A stretch of DNA of 64,000 nucleotides from Schizochytrium sp. CCTCC M209059 (GCA_000818945.1 KN805405.1:1-64000), one strand, 5' to 3'. Counted from the first letter of the stretch, positions 31,144 through 40,825 are shown. Notes: generated by a model not told the origin, from the letters alone. Made by a program: numbers and translations.

Positions 31144-32322
31144 TTATGATGAGGCAATCTGTTCGGGGACCTGAAACACTTGAAAGGTCTCCCAGATGCT
31201 AGGATTTGAGACCATTTGAAATGTGAATGGCCCGACGCCGCGGAGACGCTTTGCATGAGCGTATGCATACTTGAGTTGCAAACTCGTTTCGTCATCAAAG
31301 TGATACTGATAGACAATGCCGTCCTCTACCGTGTTAAAATACGGGGACATTGTCGAATGGTCGCGCATCATCGGCGTGGTGTTAAAATGCTGAAAGCGCT
31401 TCATCAAGCTGTCATAGGGGAGCTCTCGGCCGGCCGCGTCAGAACAGCTGACACCTCGAAATGGCACTTCCTCAATCGGACAAAAGCGCGCGTCTGAAGC
31501 CGTACCTGGTAGACACGGATATCTGTACCCATACCATGGCACGCCAAGAATGAGCTTGCTTGGTGAAATGCCTAAATCCAAGTAGCGCTGAACGCCATGC
31601 CGCGTTCCTGCGATGGGGGCATTTGCACTGGCAATGCATGGACCAAAAATCCAGCTTTGCGTGTCATAGTCCATGATATAAAGTGCGTCAGAAGCTTGTG
31701 CGAGGCCGTAATAGTCATAATCGCGATCATCGATACCGTCTGGAGACCATGCCACGCACACTGTCACTTGATATCCTGGGTTTGCGGCATGGAAAACGTC
31801 TCGCGTAATTTCTACAAGCTCCGTATACCATCGTGCCTCGTCCGAGAGCGCAGCGATTGGTTGCTCATAGTCAAAGGTGATCCCGTCTAGGAATCTAGCC
31901 TCGACGGCCTTGAGAAGGTTCTTGGCCCATTCCTCGCGCAAGGTACGATTTTCTGTAAGAATTGGGTCCGCGTACACGCCGCCGGGGCTTGCAATGGCCT
32001 TGACGCCGTACTTGTGTGCCTTGCAGACCACATCTGGCAAGTTTTGCACCCATGCGACGGTCGTCAAGCGCGTCCATTCTGCGTACGAAGGCATCTCCGT
32101 CATGAACCCAAAGATTTCTTTCTCGCGCAGCGGGCTGTCGCCTCCTACAGGTGCACACCATCGTTCGTCCTCGCACGGGCACGCTGTGAGGCTCGTCGCC
32201 GTTGCTCCTGTACCCGTGGGGCCCCCCGCGTCCCGGCGAGCCTCTATGCCCACCCACGGCACCAGCACCAGGAGCACCTGTAGAGAAACGACGCAAAGCG
32301 CCTTGCTCCAGCCGCGAGCCAT
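31144..32322 (-). CDS. CTBS: Di-N-acetylchitobiase-like glycoside hydrolase (GH18)
   Basis: 392 residues from ATG 32322. A signal peptide (about 1-29; hydrophobic core LCVVSLQVLLVLVPWVGI) directs it to the secretory path or lysosome/vacuole. The GH18 catalytic motif DGxxxDxE is intact in FLDGITFDYEQP (D146, D151, acid/base E153). Further barrel strands include VCVAWSPDGIDDRDYDYYGL, ALYIMDYDTQSW and LILGVPWYGYRYPC, all typical of mammalian chitobiase, which removes GlcNAc from the reducing end of chitobiose during glycoprotein breakdown. An N-glycosylation sequon (NRT) is present. The 5' UTR carries a CAGGG repeat ending 8 nt before the start codon. Confidence 0.9.
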   Translation of the reverse strand: MARGWSKALCVVSLQVLLVLVPWVGIEARRDAGGPTGTGATATSLTACPCEDERWCAPVGGDSPLREKEIFGFMTEMPSYAEWTRLTTVAWVQNLPDVVCKAHKYGVKAIASPGGVYADPILTENRTLREEWAKNLLKAVEARFLDGITFDYEQPIAALSDEARWYTELVEITRDVFHAANPGYQVTVCVAWSPDGIDDRDYDYYGLAQASDALYIMDYDTQSWIFGPCIASANAPIAGTRHGVQRYLDLGISPSKLILGVPWYGYRYPCLPGTASDARFCPIEEVPFRGVSCSDAAGRELPYDSLMKRFQHFNTTPMMRDHSTMSPYFNTVEDGIVYQYHFDDETSLQLKYAYAHAKRLRGVGPFTFQMVSNPSIWETFQVFQVPEQIASS

Positions 32323-32330
32323 GGGTCTTT

Positions 32331-32380
32331 CCCTGCCCTGCCCTGCCCTGCCCTGCCCTGCCCTGCCCTGCCCTGCCCTG
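32331..32380. repeat. (CCCTG)10 pentanucleotide repeat
   Basis: Ten perfect CCCTG units on the plus strand. On the sense strand of the chitobiase gene it reads CAGGG ten times, placing ten GGG runs with 2-nt spacers in the likely 5' UTR. Confidence 0.97.
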
Positions 32381-32570
32381 CTTCCAGGCTCGCGTGCCAA
32401 CGCCGGCGCAAAAGAACCCAGGACCCTCGAATGCTTGATGGCTTGATGGCGAGCGTATCAACGCCTGACCTAAAGATACAGATTTGTTGACCATCTTGTT
32501 AGATCTCGCTCGTCAGAGCGCAACGTTGACGGGCAGAGCTCCAACGTAGGTCGACTCGGCGCGAACAGCA

Positions 32571-34112
32571 ATGCGCGCAAGACTCGTGGCGGCGGCGGCC
32601 TTCGCGGCCGCGGCGGCGCCCGTCGCGCGTGGCGGGTGGCTCTTTGGAGGCGGAAGCGTTGCCGCCGACGAGGAGCTCAGCGCTGAGGACGTTGGCAAGC
32701 TGGCAGCGCTCGAAAAGGAGCTCGGCGCCGGAGGTGACGACTTTGGCGGACGCAGCGAGATCCGCGGGGTGCCCGAGCGCGACGCAGACAAGTACGCGGG
32801 ACTGCGCTTCAGCTGCGATGGCGGCTCGCGTGAGCTTGCTGTAGAGGCCGTCAACGATGACTTTTGCGATTGCAATGACGGCTCTGACGAGCCTGGGACT
32901 AGCGCTTGCAGCATGGTGAATCTCGCGAGCTTCTTTTGCGCCAACGAAGGCTACAAAGGCCTCGTGCTACCTACTGCTCGCGTTTTCGACGGCATCTGCG
33001 ATTGCTGCGACGGGTCCGACGAGCCCCCCGGAAAGTGCCCGGATACCTGCGAAGAGGACGGCGCCTCTTACCGCGCCGACATGGCGCGTCTTTCCAAAGT
33101 TCGGGAAGCTGGACTCGCGAAAAAGGCGGAATACATTGCCCAAGCACAGGGCATCGACGAGGAAATGTCTGAAACGGACAAACGTCTCAAGGAGCTTGCT
33201 CGCGATTTAAAAGGAACACAGTCCGAGCTTGACGAAGCGCAAGCACTAGTCTCCCGCTTAGAAGAGGAGGCTGCAGCTGCGCGCAAGTTGCTTCTGCGCA
33301 AATTGCGCACCAAGCGTGTTGCGGCATTGCATCTTGACACCTTTACTCGCGAACAACTCGAATTGCTCCTTGTTGACGTGGTCGTAGAAGGTGGAACTCC
33401 AGAAACCCTGGTCACGTTGGTTCAGGAGGCCCTCGACGACCCATTGACTCCCAGGGCCGCAGAAGTAGCCGTAGACGGGTCGATCGACCCGGACGTAACT
33501 ACTGCGCGTACAGCAGAATGGATTTACGAAAACGACGCACGAGAAGTGGATCTAGACTTGGAAGATCATTACGCTGATGCTTATGCGGAGACCTTGGATT
33601 TCGAGGACGAGGACGAGGACGAGGGCGAAAACGACGAGGATGTTGATGTTGAAGACCTGACCAACGCCCAAGATGCTGGCAGCGATACGGACTCGACATT
33701 TTCGCTCGAAACAGCAAAATCTCGCGTCCGTGAATTGGAGCGAAACATGCGCCGCCTGGAAAAAGAAGAGTCCAAGCTCAAGGAAAAGGCGCCGCAGGAC
33801 TATGGTTCGCAGAACCAGTGGTACGCCATTCGCGATAAATGCTTTTCGTCCACAGCAGACAAGTACAAGTACGAGATTTGCATGTACAAGCAGGCCAAGC
33901 AGGACAAGGTCAATCTGGGCGAATGGAGCGGCTTTCTTGAAGGCTCGAACGACCGTACCTTCAAGTTCACCAAAGGGCTGCGTTGCTGGAATGGACCAGA
34001 GAGGTCACTTACGGTGCACGCAACCTGTGGCCCGGAGGAGCGTATTATTGATGTGCGCGAGCCTTCAACGTGCGAGTACGTCATGACATTTACCTCGCCA
34101 GCTGCCTGCTAA
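32571..34112 (+). CDS. PRKCSH: Glucosidase II beta subunit (PRKCSH)
   Basis: 513 residues from ATG 32571. An Ala-rich signal peptide (about 1-21) leads into two Cys-rich LDLa-like modules (DDFCDCNDGSDEPGTSAC and GICDCCDGSDEPPGKC, about 95-165). A long coiled coil (about 165-250), an acidic stretch (about 325-365) and a second coiled coil precede the C-terminal mannose-6-phosphate-receptor-homology domain (about 405-513; NQWYAIRDKCFSS, TKGLRCWNGPERSLTVHATCG). The subunit recognises mannose on N-glycans and supports trimming of glucose by the alpha subunit in the ER lumen. The protein ends in SPAAC with no HDEL/KDEL-type signal, so retention probably depends on a partner. Divergent from the chitobiase gene. 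Confidence 0.93.
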   Translation: MRARLVAAAAFAAAAAPVARGGWLFGGGSVAADEELSAEDVGKLAALEKELGAGGDDFGGRSEIRGVPERDADKYAGLRFSCDGGSRELAVEAVNDDFCDCNDGSDEPGTSACSMVNLASFFCANEGYKGLVLPTARVFDGICDCCDGSDEPPGKCPDTCEEDGASYRADMARLSKVREAGLAKKAEYIAQAQGIDEEMSETDKRLKELARDLKGTQSELDEAQALVSRLEEEAAAARKLLLRKLRTKRVAALHLDTFTREQLELLLVDVVVEGGTPETLVTLVQEALDDPLTPRAAEVAVDGSIDPDVTTARTAEWIYENDAREVDLDLEDHYADAYAETLDFEDEDEDEGENDEDVDVEDLTNAQDAGSDTDSTFSLETAKSRVRELERNMRRLEKEESKLKEKAPQDYGSQNQWYAIRDKCFSSTADKYKYEICMYKQAKQDKVNLGEWSGFLEGSNDRTFKFTKGLRCWNGPERSLTVHATCGPEERIIDVREPSTCEYVMTFTSPAAC

Positions 34113-34551
34113 AGACCTCATCTTGTTACTTTTATCTTGACAGACTTTCGTGTACTTGTCTTTTCCATTCGTCCCGATCCTCGTTCTTGTCTTGTCCTTG
34201 TCCTTGTCGCACACGCACGCACGCACGCACGCACGCACTACTGACGACGATAGCTTGTACAGCTGAGTATCACTGGCACAACGAATGGATAATAATGTAG
34301 GTTGTAACCCAAAAATCATCTTTCTCGCGCCGTGAGACGATCTGATCGTGCTCGAGTCCCAGCAGCAATAGATAGGCCAAGCCAGCATCATTGCCGGGGC
34401 AACAGTCCTTGGACCAAGGTCGCGCGGCTTGCGGCGGCGCGCAGTAACTCACTTAACTCGGTCCGAGTGGGGGCCGGGTCGCCTCCCGTCGCAGGCGCCG
34501 CGCTTTCGCGCACAGAAACAGGTCGGCCTTGCCGCGCGTGCAAGGGGCGTC
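34113..34551. other. Intergenic region with GCAC repeat
   Basis: About 440 bp between two plus-strand genes. Contains CTTGT/CCTTGT repeats near 34175-34208, a (GCAC)n run at 34211-34238, and presumably the promoter of the transporter gene. Confidence 0.5.
34211..34238. repeat. (ACGC)n microsatellite
   Basis: Seven tandem GCAC/ACGC units downstream of the glucosidase II beta stop codon. Confidence 0.9.
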
Positions 34552-35688
34552 ATGGAGCCGCTCGAGGTTGAGATTCCCACGGTGGACGAGGGCGGACCCC
34601 GAAGGGGCGCCCGCGCCGCCTCGCGCAACGAAGGGAGCGAGGATGGCGGCACGGAGAAACAGGGACTTCTCTACGAGGTGCTCCACATTTGCGTGGCAGA
34701 TGGAGAAGGCAGCTTGCGGGCACTAAAGATCGTCTTTGTGATCACATCGACCTTTACGCTGGCGCAGCTCGTAGGATCGTATCTAGCCAACAGTCTGTCC
34801 ATGTACGGTGACACCTTGACCATGGGGCTAGACTCTTTGACCTATGCGCTCAATATTTATGCAGAACGGCGCAAATTAAAAGCGAGTAGACTGGCAACAA
34901 GAGAGCATACGGAGGAGGCGCTCGAGCGCCTCGACGCTCTCGTGGCCTTGGTGAGCCTCTGTACGCTGGTTGGTGTGACGTTGTATATTATCGTTGATGC
35001 GGTGGCAAGATTACGGAGCGAGGCAGGCGTAGACCCTGTCAGCGCCCAGATCATGCTTGGATTCACCACGGCCAACCTTGTGATGAACTTCTTCTCTTGC
35101 TCCTCGTTTCTTCGGTCTCCAGCGTGCATTGAAAGCAAGTACATGAGGTCGTACCAGCACGAAGACGATCTACGCGCAGTTGATATTGACGCCGACATCG
35201 ACTTCGCGGGAAGCTTTTTGGGTAACGAGGCTTCTTCCGAGGATGGCGACGTGTTTGGCGACGGCGAACATAGCGAGACGCAAGGATTGCACCCGTATCG
35301 TGGTGAGCGTGGTCGCAATGCTGAGAGTCCGCGAGGCGGACGGCTTGGAAACGATGGTGTCGACGATGATGATGATGGACTCGGTGAGAATCTGAATGTT
35401 CTGTCCGCCTTTGTGCATCTCCTTGCAGATACGGCGCGATCCATCACGGTCTTCATTACCTCGATCTACGTGGAGTCGTCGGGGGCCGACGCGGTCCACG
35501 CGGATGCAGTGAGCTCGATCGTAGTTTGCGGGCTTATTCTGCTGGCTGCTATTTTTCTCTTTCGCGAAACTGTCAAGCGCTTCATCGCCCTTGCGCGCAA
35601 GCAGCGACGTCAACGCTCGGTTTCTACAGCACACAATTTTGAGCCAATTAGCAGTCCGCCGGGTGGCGACGATCTTGCTGTACTTTAG
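34552..35688 (+). CDS. Cation diffusion facilitator (CDF/ZnT-like) membrane protein
   Basis: 378 residues from ATG 34552. After a 50-residue polar N-terminus come membrane segments: VFVITSTFTLAQLVGSYLA (about 61-79), the SMYGDTLTMGLDSLTYALNIYA segment, LVALVSLCTLVGVTLYIIVDAV, a fourth around IMLGFTTANLVMNFF, then a long acidic cytoplasmic loop (about 200-280), TM5 (LSAFVHLLADTARSITVFITS) and TM6 (SSIVVCGLILLAAIFLF). TM5 keeps the HxxxD metal pair (H289, D293). In TM2 the usual DxxHxxxD site is D87-x-x-T90-x-x-x-D94, i.e. Thr replaces the expected His. A C-terminal cytoplasmic domain is almost absent. Metal specificity cannot be read; altered transport or a regulatory role is possible. Confidence 0.75.
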   Translation: MEPLEVEIPTVDEGGPRRGARAASRNEGSEDGGTEKQGLLYEVLHICVADGEGSLRALKIVFVITSTFTLAQLVGSYLANSLSMYGDTLTMGLDSLTYALNIYAERRKLKASRLATREHTEEALERLDALVALVSLCTLVGVTLYIIVDAVARLRSEAGVDPVSAQIMLGFTTANLVMNFFSCSSFLRSPACIESKYMRSYQHEDDLRAVDIDADIDFAGSFLGNEASSEDGDVFGDGEHSETQGLHPYRGERGRNAESPRGGRLGNDGVDDDDDGLGENLNVLSAFVHLLADTARSITVFITSIYVESSGADAVHADAVSSIVVCGLILLAAIFLFRETVKRFIALARKQRRQRSVSTAHNFEPISSPPGGDDLAVL

Positions 35689-35874
35689 GCTTGAGATTGT
35701 ACCTTTGACTGTTTTGATTATGAAAGCAAGGCGAGGCTGCCCGCAGGCCTTCACATTCTCCCTGACAAGAAACCTGCTCAAAAACTATAGAAAAAAATGA
35801 AATCGTGATCCAACCATGACATAGACTTACTTATACACAGATAACAGCCGCACGCAGTCAGAGACTAATTTTTT

Positions 35875-36636
35875 TCAGGTGCGGGGCTTTTTGAGGGACC
35901 GCCGCGAGCGAGTGTTCGCGGACGCGAGATGATTTTGCATGTTTACAGAGCCCAACTTCCATGCATCGGGTTGGTTGTGCGCAGCAACGCGGTCGACACG
36001 AATGATGCCCGTGTTGTCCAGCTGGACACTATGACTCGAAGCCCAGGACCCATCGTTGAGCCATCGTAGAAAACACTTGAACGCGATGCCGTGACCAAAA
36101 ATCGCCACGGTGCGACATCCGAGCGTAGGGTCGGTCATCTCGTGCAGAGCCTCGAGAATTCTCGTCTCGAGTTCCTGCTTTGACTCGCCACCGGGCGCTT
36201 TGAAATTACGAGGGTCTTCCCAAATAGCGTCCATGGCTTGAGCCGTATAGCATTCGCGTCGCAGCTTGCCTGTCCACTCCCCCTGCGACATTTCCACGAG
36301 GCGACTGTCGAGCCGAATCGGCACCTCGGGATGCGCTTCTCCAACGGTTTGCAGCGCGATCCGCGCCGTTTCCTTGGCCCGGACCGCGGTGGACGCGAAC
36401 ATGGCGTCGAAGCACGTCTTGTCCTCGTCGCGGAGCCACTCTCCAAGCTTGCGCGCCTGCTCCTCCCCGAGCTCCGTCAGCGGCGACTCGTTCGACCGCC
36501 CGCCCACGCGCTCCGCCAAGTGCAGGTTCATCTCGCACTGCCCATGCCGCACCAGGTACACTCGCACCGCCTCGCCTCCTGCCACCGCCGCCGTCGACGT
36601 CGGGCCTGCCGCCGCTGCCGCCGTCTGCGTCTCCAT
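35875..36636 (-). CDS. Histidine phosphatase (phosphoglycerate-mutase-like) superfamily protein
   Basis: 253 residues from ATG 36636 (METQTAAAAAGPTS). The phosphohistidine motif RHG is clear in VRVYLVRHGQCEMN (nucleophile His about 31). SPLTELGEEQARKLGEWL and FASTAVRAKETARIAL are the usual second conserved blocks, and the later TVAIFGHGIAFKCFLRWL contains the second catalytic His. Substrate is not predictable: the superfamily includes mutases, sugar bisphosphatases and protein phosphatases. The frame stays open upstream without an ATG. Divergent from the coiled-coil repeat gene; convergent with the transporter (186-bp spacing). Confidence 0.82.
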   Translation of the reverse strand: METQTAAAAAGPTSTAAVAGGEAVRVYLVRHGQCEMNLHLAERVGGRSNESPLTELGEEQARKLGEWLRDEDKTCFDAMFASTAVRAKETARIALQTVGEAHPEVPIRLDSRLVEMSQGEWTGKLRRECYTAQAMDAIWEDPRNFKAPGGESKQELETRILEALHEMTDPTLGCRTVAIFGHGIAFKCFLRWLNDGSWASSHSVQLDNTGIIRVDRVAAHNQPDAWKLGSVNMQNHLASANTRSRRSLKKPRT

Positions 36637-37140
36637 CTCCGCGGCCCTCCTCCTCCTCCTCCTCCTCGTACGCGCGCGCCTCCTTCGCGCTGGCCTCGCC
36701 GCCAACGGGGGTCTGCATCATGACGCTCTTCGCGCACGTGCGCCATGCAGGGCCGTATCGTCATCATCAATCATCACAAGGCATCCCATCGTCCGCCGCT
36801 CGTCCGGCTCCGCACGCGGCCGGCGAATTCGCGCTCGCGCGTGCAGCTCGGGCCGCCCCGCGGCGCCTCCGCCGCCCCCCCGAAGCGGGCGCGCGGCCCT
36901 CGCGCATCGGGCCCTTCGAGCTGCGATCTTCTTCTGCGCGCTCTCTTTTGCGCGCCTCGATGCGGCTCATGCAACGAAGGGTCTACGTGAGTACTAAGTA
37001 CATATCCATGGCATGCATCATCCGCGCATCCAATCCCGATCGCCGACCGAGCGGCAGCAAACGGCGATCAAAGCAGCGCCCGCTCGCCGGGGCCGCGGGC
37101 GCGGGCGGGAGCGTCGCGGGGCGCCGGGCGGGGCTGCAAG
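36637..37140. promoter_or_regulatory. Divergent region; possible first exon of the coiled-coil repeat gene
   Basis: About 500 bp of GC-rich sequence. A candidate first exon for the next gene starts at ATG 36960 (MRLMQRRVY) and ends at a GTGAGT donor at 36987; a CTGCAAG acceptor ending at 37140 would keep frame. The pyrimidine tract is poor, so this is only a proposal. Confidence 0.3.
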
Positions 37141-39687
37141 GAGCGCCTGCTGCAGCTGCTCAAGGCCCTGCAGGAGGAGCTGGCGTCGTGCAAGGCGACG
37201 CGGGACGATCTCAAGGCGCAGCTCGAGGCAGAGCAGGGCCACAGCAAAGGCTTGGAGTCGGACCTCGACGCTGCGAGGCGCCAGACCAGTGAGCGCGCAA
37301 GCGGCCAAGGCCACGAAGCCCTCGTTGCACAACTCCAGGAGGCGTTGCAGGTAAAGCAAGTCGCGCTCGACCATGCAGAGAGGGAGCGAGAGTCCTTACG
37401 GGCGTCTCTGGGCGAGACAAACGCTCTCGTCGCACAACTCCAGGAAGAGGTACAGGCAGTGAAACGTGAACGGGAAGATCTTCATCGGAGGGTGGATCTT
37501 TCCGAGACAGAAGCGCGTGCATCCGCAGAACGCGAGGCACTCGTGGTGCAGCTGCAAGAAGAGCTACGAGAAAAACAGTCTGCACTTGATGAAACACGGG
37601 AGGAGCTCATAACGGTACAGCACAAATGCGCGGATCTCGAACAGCATACTAACTCCCACAAAGATGCAGCACAAGCCACCTCGGATCACGAAAATCTCAT
37701 TGCGCAACTTCGACAAGATCTGGACGAAAAGCAAACGGAGCTTGACAATGTCAAATCTCAGCTTGCGAATGTGGAGTCGGCTGGCAGCGAACGCAGCTCA
37801 CAGATAGAAGAGCTTGAGAAGGAGCTGCAAGCCAAAAAGAGTGCCCTGGCGGAAACCCAGGCACTGGTTGCAGGACTACAAGAAGAGCTAAATGCCTTCA
37901 AAAGGGAGAATGATGGGCTGCAGGAAAAGCTTCACGTCTTGCAAGACTCGACGCTCTCGACTTCAAACGACCATCAGGCGCTCACTGCTCAACTTCAGAA
38001 GGATCTCCAAGCGAAGGAAGCTGCACTCGCTGACTTGAAGGCGGAAGTTGCCGCATCGAAAGCATCGTCCAGTGAAAGCCAATCCTTGATTGCGAGTCTC
38101 CAGGAGGAACTTCAGGCCAAACAAAATGCTTACAACACCGTGCATGAACAGCTCTCTGCCATGGAAACTTCGTCCGGTGAAAGTAAATCGTTGATCGCGA
38201 GTCTACAGGAGGAACTCGAGGCCAAAGAGACTGCCTACAATACCGTGCAGGAACAGCTCACTGCCATGGAATCTTCGTCCGGTGAGACTAAATCTCTCAT
38301 CGCTAGTCTTCAAGAGGAACTTCATGCCAAAGAAACTGCTTTAGAAGACTCGAGAGCCAAATTCGCCGCCATGGAAACTTCGTCCAGTGAAACCAAGTCA
38401 TTATTCGCGAGACTTCAGAAGGAACTTCAGGCTAAAGAGTCTGCCAATAACACCTTGCACGAGCAGCTCACCGCCTTGCAATCCTCGTCAGGTGAGACCA
38501 AATCACTTATCGCTGGTCTTCAGGAGGAACTTCAGGCAAAAGAAAAGGCCTACAATACCGTGCATGAACAGCTCTCTGCCATGCAAACTTTGTCTGGTGA
38601 AAGCAAATCATTAATCGCAAGTCTACAGGAGGAAATTGAGGTGAAAGAAACTGCCCTGAAAGAAGCGAATGCAAAACTCACTGCCTTGCAATCCTCGTCT
38701 GGCGAGACCAAATCCTTAATTGCTAGTCTTCAAGAGGAACTTCAGGCCAAGTCCAATGCACTCAAGGACTCAAATGCGGAGCTTGAAGGCTTACGCGCGT
38801 CTGCGGGGGAAACAAACACACTCGTCGCGAGTCTCGAGGAGGAGCTGCAAGCCAAGCAAAGAGTGCTCGACAATGCAAAGGAGCAAGTTGCGACACTAGA
38901 GGCATCGTCTGCGGATGACGCAGCGCTCGTGGCGAAACTTCAAGGGGAGCTCGACGCAAAGCAAACTGCAAGCGACGAGGCAGACGAAAGACTCGCGGCG
39001 TCGCAGGCCCAAGCTCGAGAAATTCGGGACCTGGTTGCCGAGTTGCAAAGGGAGCTCCAACATACTCAACAAAAAGTGGAGGAAGGGGACAAGGATCGCG
39101 GGGATCTGACAAACAAGCTTGAATCCGCACAAAGCGCCTTACAAGCGGCCCAAGAAGCAACCAAAGATCTACAGGCGGAAGTAGAAAAGACGCGTGAGCA
39201 ACTGCGTTCAGCAGAAGCGGCTGCTCAAGTTCACGAGAGCGAAATGAGCGACGCACAAAAGATCCGCGAGGCATCGCTCGAGTCCAAGATTCGTGATCTC
39301 TCGCTCGAGCTATCACGCGCGCGAGACAAGTCGCGAGAACAGTGGAGCGAGCCACACGAGCTGGACGATGTACCGGCGCCTCCCTTTGGGCTGGATGACC
39401 CCGTGATTGAGAATATATTTACAAATTGGACTTCCGATGGCAGCAAGGTGATGACCTTTCGCAGATGGTGCAAGGCAATCCTCGCGGGGAGCGATGTGAG
39501 CCAGCCGGGTGTGCGCAACAAACTCGAAATCATCAATCTGAAGCCGGAAGTATGCCAGGGATTTACACAACTCATTGTGCCCATCCTGCGCGCCAAGCGT
39601 CCCGACCTCGTCATCTCCGCACAGACAAAGCCTCAAATGCTGTACAGCTTGCGGCTCAAGGTGACGTCGCAGTCTTCGCTCGTGTAG
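37141..39687 (+). CDS. Long coiled-coil protein with 35-residue tandem repeats, 5' end unresolved
   Basis: At least 848 residues. The frame has no ATG between the upstream stop (36988) and the coiled coil, so the first exon must be spliced in from upstream. Residues up to about 740 are continuous coiled coil; eight perfectly periodic 105-bp (35-residue) repeats lie in the middle, each built on SGETKSLIASLQEELQAKE. The last 100 residues are different: globular, with Trp and hydrophobic residues (DPVIENIFTNWTS, VMTFRRWCKAILAG, ICL-poor helix VCQGFTQLIVPILRAKRPDLV), and may be a localisation or binding domain. The layout resembles golgins or centrosomal tethers, but I cannot name the family. Confidence 0.65.
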   Translation, partial: ERLLQLLKALQEELASCKATRDDLKAQLEAEQGHSKGLESDLDAARRQTSERASGQGHEALVAQLQEALQVKQVALDHAERERESLRASLGETNALVAQLQEEVQAVKREREDLHRRVDLSETEARASAEREALVVQLQEELREKQSALDETREELITVQHKCADLEQHTNSHKDAAQATSDHENLIAQLRQDLDEKQTELDNVKSQLANVESAGSERSSQIEELEKELQAKKSALAETQALVAGLQEELNAFKRENDGLQEKLHVLQDSTLSTSNDHQALTAQLQKDLQAKEAALADLKAEVAASKASSSESQSLIASLQEELQAKQNAYNTVHEQLSAMETSSGESKSLIASLQEELEAKETAYNTVQEQLTAMESSSGETKSLIASLQEELHAKETALEDSRAKFAAMETSSSETKSLFARLQKELQAKESANNTLHEQLTALQSSSGETKSLIAGLQEELQAKEKAYNTVHEQLSAMQTLSGESKSLIASLQEEIEVKETALKEANAKLTALQSSSGETKSLIASLQEELQAKSNALKDSNAELEGLRASAGETNTLVASLEEELQAKQRVLDNAKEQVATLEASSADDAALVAKLQGELDAKQTASDEADERLAASQAQAREIRDLVAELQRELQHTQQKVEEGDKDRGDLTNKLESAQSALQAAQEATKDLQAEVEKTREQLRSAEAAAQVHESEMSDAQKIREASLESKIRDLSLELSRARDKSREQWSEPHELDDVPAPPFGLDDPVIENIFTNWTSDGSKVMTFRRWCKAILAGSDVSQPGVRNKLEIINLKPEVCQGFTQLIVPILRAKRPDLVISAQTKPQMLYSLRLKVTSQSSLV
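38065..38904. repeat. Eight tandem 105-bp coding repeats
   Basis: The boundary hexamer (TCGTCC or variant) recurs at 38065, 38170, 38275, 38380, 38485, 38590, 38695 and 38800, exactly 105 bp apart with no indels. Each unit encodes 35 residues, five heptads, of the coiled coil. Confidence 0.92.
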
Positions 39688-39874
39688 GTTTACATCACCT
39701 CTGCCACCACTTATTGTCTTGTCGAACAAACGAAATCATCTTGTCATTGGATCCTTTTTCTCCGCCTTCGGTGGCCCTTCCTTACCTTATTATCATGATC
39801 GGCAACAACAAGCTACACAAAAAACAAAATCAATCATAACAAGCTATAGAAACAACAACAAAACGCCCGGTCTT

Positions 39875-40381
39875 TCACCCCAATCTCGGCATCGAAGATG
39901 GAATTTGACTGTCGGGCCGGATGCTATGCTTGATTTGGGCTTCCATGTAGCTCGTAAAATCGCCGTGGTTGCGACGAAAGGCGAGCTCGGCGTTGAACTC
40001 ACGCAGTTCTGCAGAATCAGTTCTCTCGTATGTACGCTTTGTCGTTGACGCCGGAGGGTCGGGGTCCTGGGGATACTGAAAGGCAAGTTGACCAAGACGC
40101 GACTTGTTTTTTGCATTTCCTCCCCCATGTCGTTTGGCATTGCGATACGGGTCAGAGGACAAGCGCAACTTGACCCGCTCGAGTTCTGTCCGCGTTTGAT
40201 GCACCTTTTGCGCGACTCTGACGCGGCGGCGCTCGCTGGCCTCTTCAAGTCTACCATGCACGCGCTCAAGCTTGCCGAGGAGTCGCTCTCTTTTCGCCAA
40301 ATTGGCAGTCCGTCTTGCCTCCGCTCGTGCCTCCTCGCTCAGCCCGGTCAAGACATATTGTCCAGCGCCTGAGGCCTTCAT
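39875..40381 (-). CDS. Small basic helical protein, function unknown
   Basis: 168 residues from ATG 40381 (MKASGAGQYVLTGLSEEAR). The first 90 residues form a basic coiled coil (RTANLAKRERLLGKLERVHGRLEEASER); the C-terminal half is polar with a conserved-looking ending (ELREFNAELAFRRNHGDFTSYMEAQI). No signal peptide or membrane segment. Convergent with the coiled-coil repeat gene. Not recognised. Confidence 0.6.
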   Translation of the reverse strand: MKASGAGQYVLTGLSEEARAEARRTANLAKRERLLGKLERVHGRLEEASERRRVRVAQKVHQTRTELERVKLRLSSDPYRNAKRHGGGNAKNKSRLGQLAFQYPQDPDPPASTTKRTYERTDSAELREFNAELAFRRNHGDFTSYMEAQIKHSIRPDSQIPSSMPRLG

Positions 40382-40753
40382 CCTTGCACACGTGCGAGAA
40401 AACGAGGTGCCCGCCACCCCTCCTGGCCTGCGCGCGAACGCTGCGCGGCACTAGCGCTCGCGCGTTGCAGCAGCCTGGGGCGCAGCCACTGCTCGCGCTA
40501 GATTGGCAGGCTGCTTTGCACGTCCGCTCGCTCGCTCGCTCGCTCGCTCGGTCTTATTCATCCACTCTTTACACACGATCGCAGCCTCAATTCTTAAAAG
40601 GTCGTCTGTCTACACGTTAATGTGACGAACGATGAAAATGGTGCAGACAACCAAAGCTAGGAGGGCCAAATAAGATATCCGAACTTTTCTAAATCCCGCA
40701 CACGCGCCCGCTCTCTTGGTCCCTCGCCCGCTTGTTCGCTTTTCCCTGATACA

Positions 40754-40825
40754 CTCGCTCGCTCGCTCTCTCGCTTGCTTGCTTGCTTGCTTGCTCACTC
40801 GCTCGCTCGCTCACTCGCTCCCTTG
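40754..40825. repeat. (GCTC/GCTT)n microsatellite
   Basis: Tandem CTCG/CTTG tetranucleotides over about 70 bp, with a shorter run of the same unit at 40527-40551. Confidence 0.85.
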
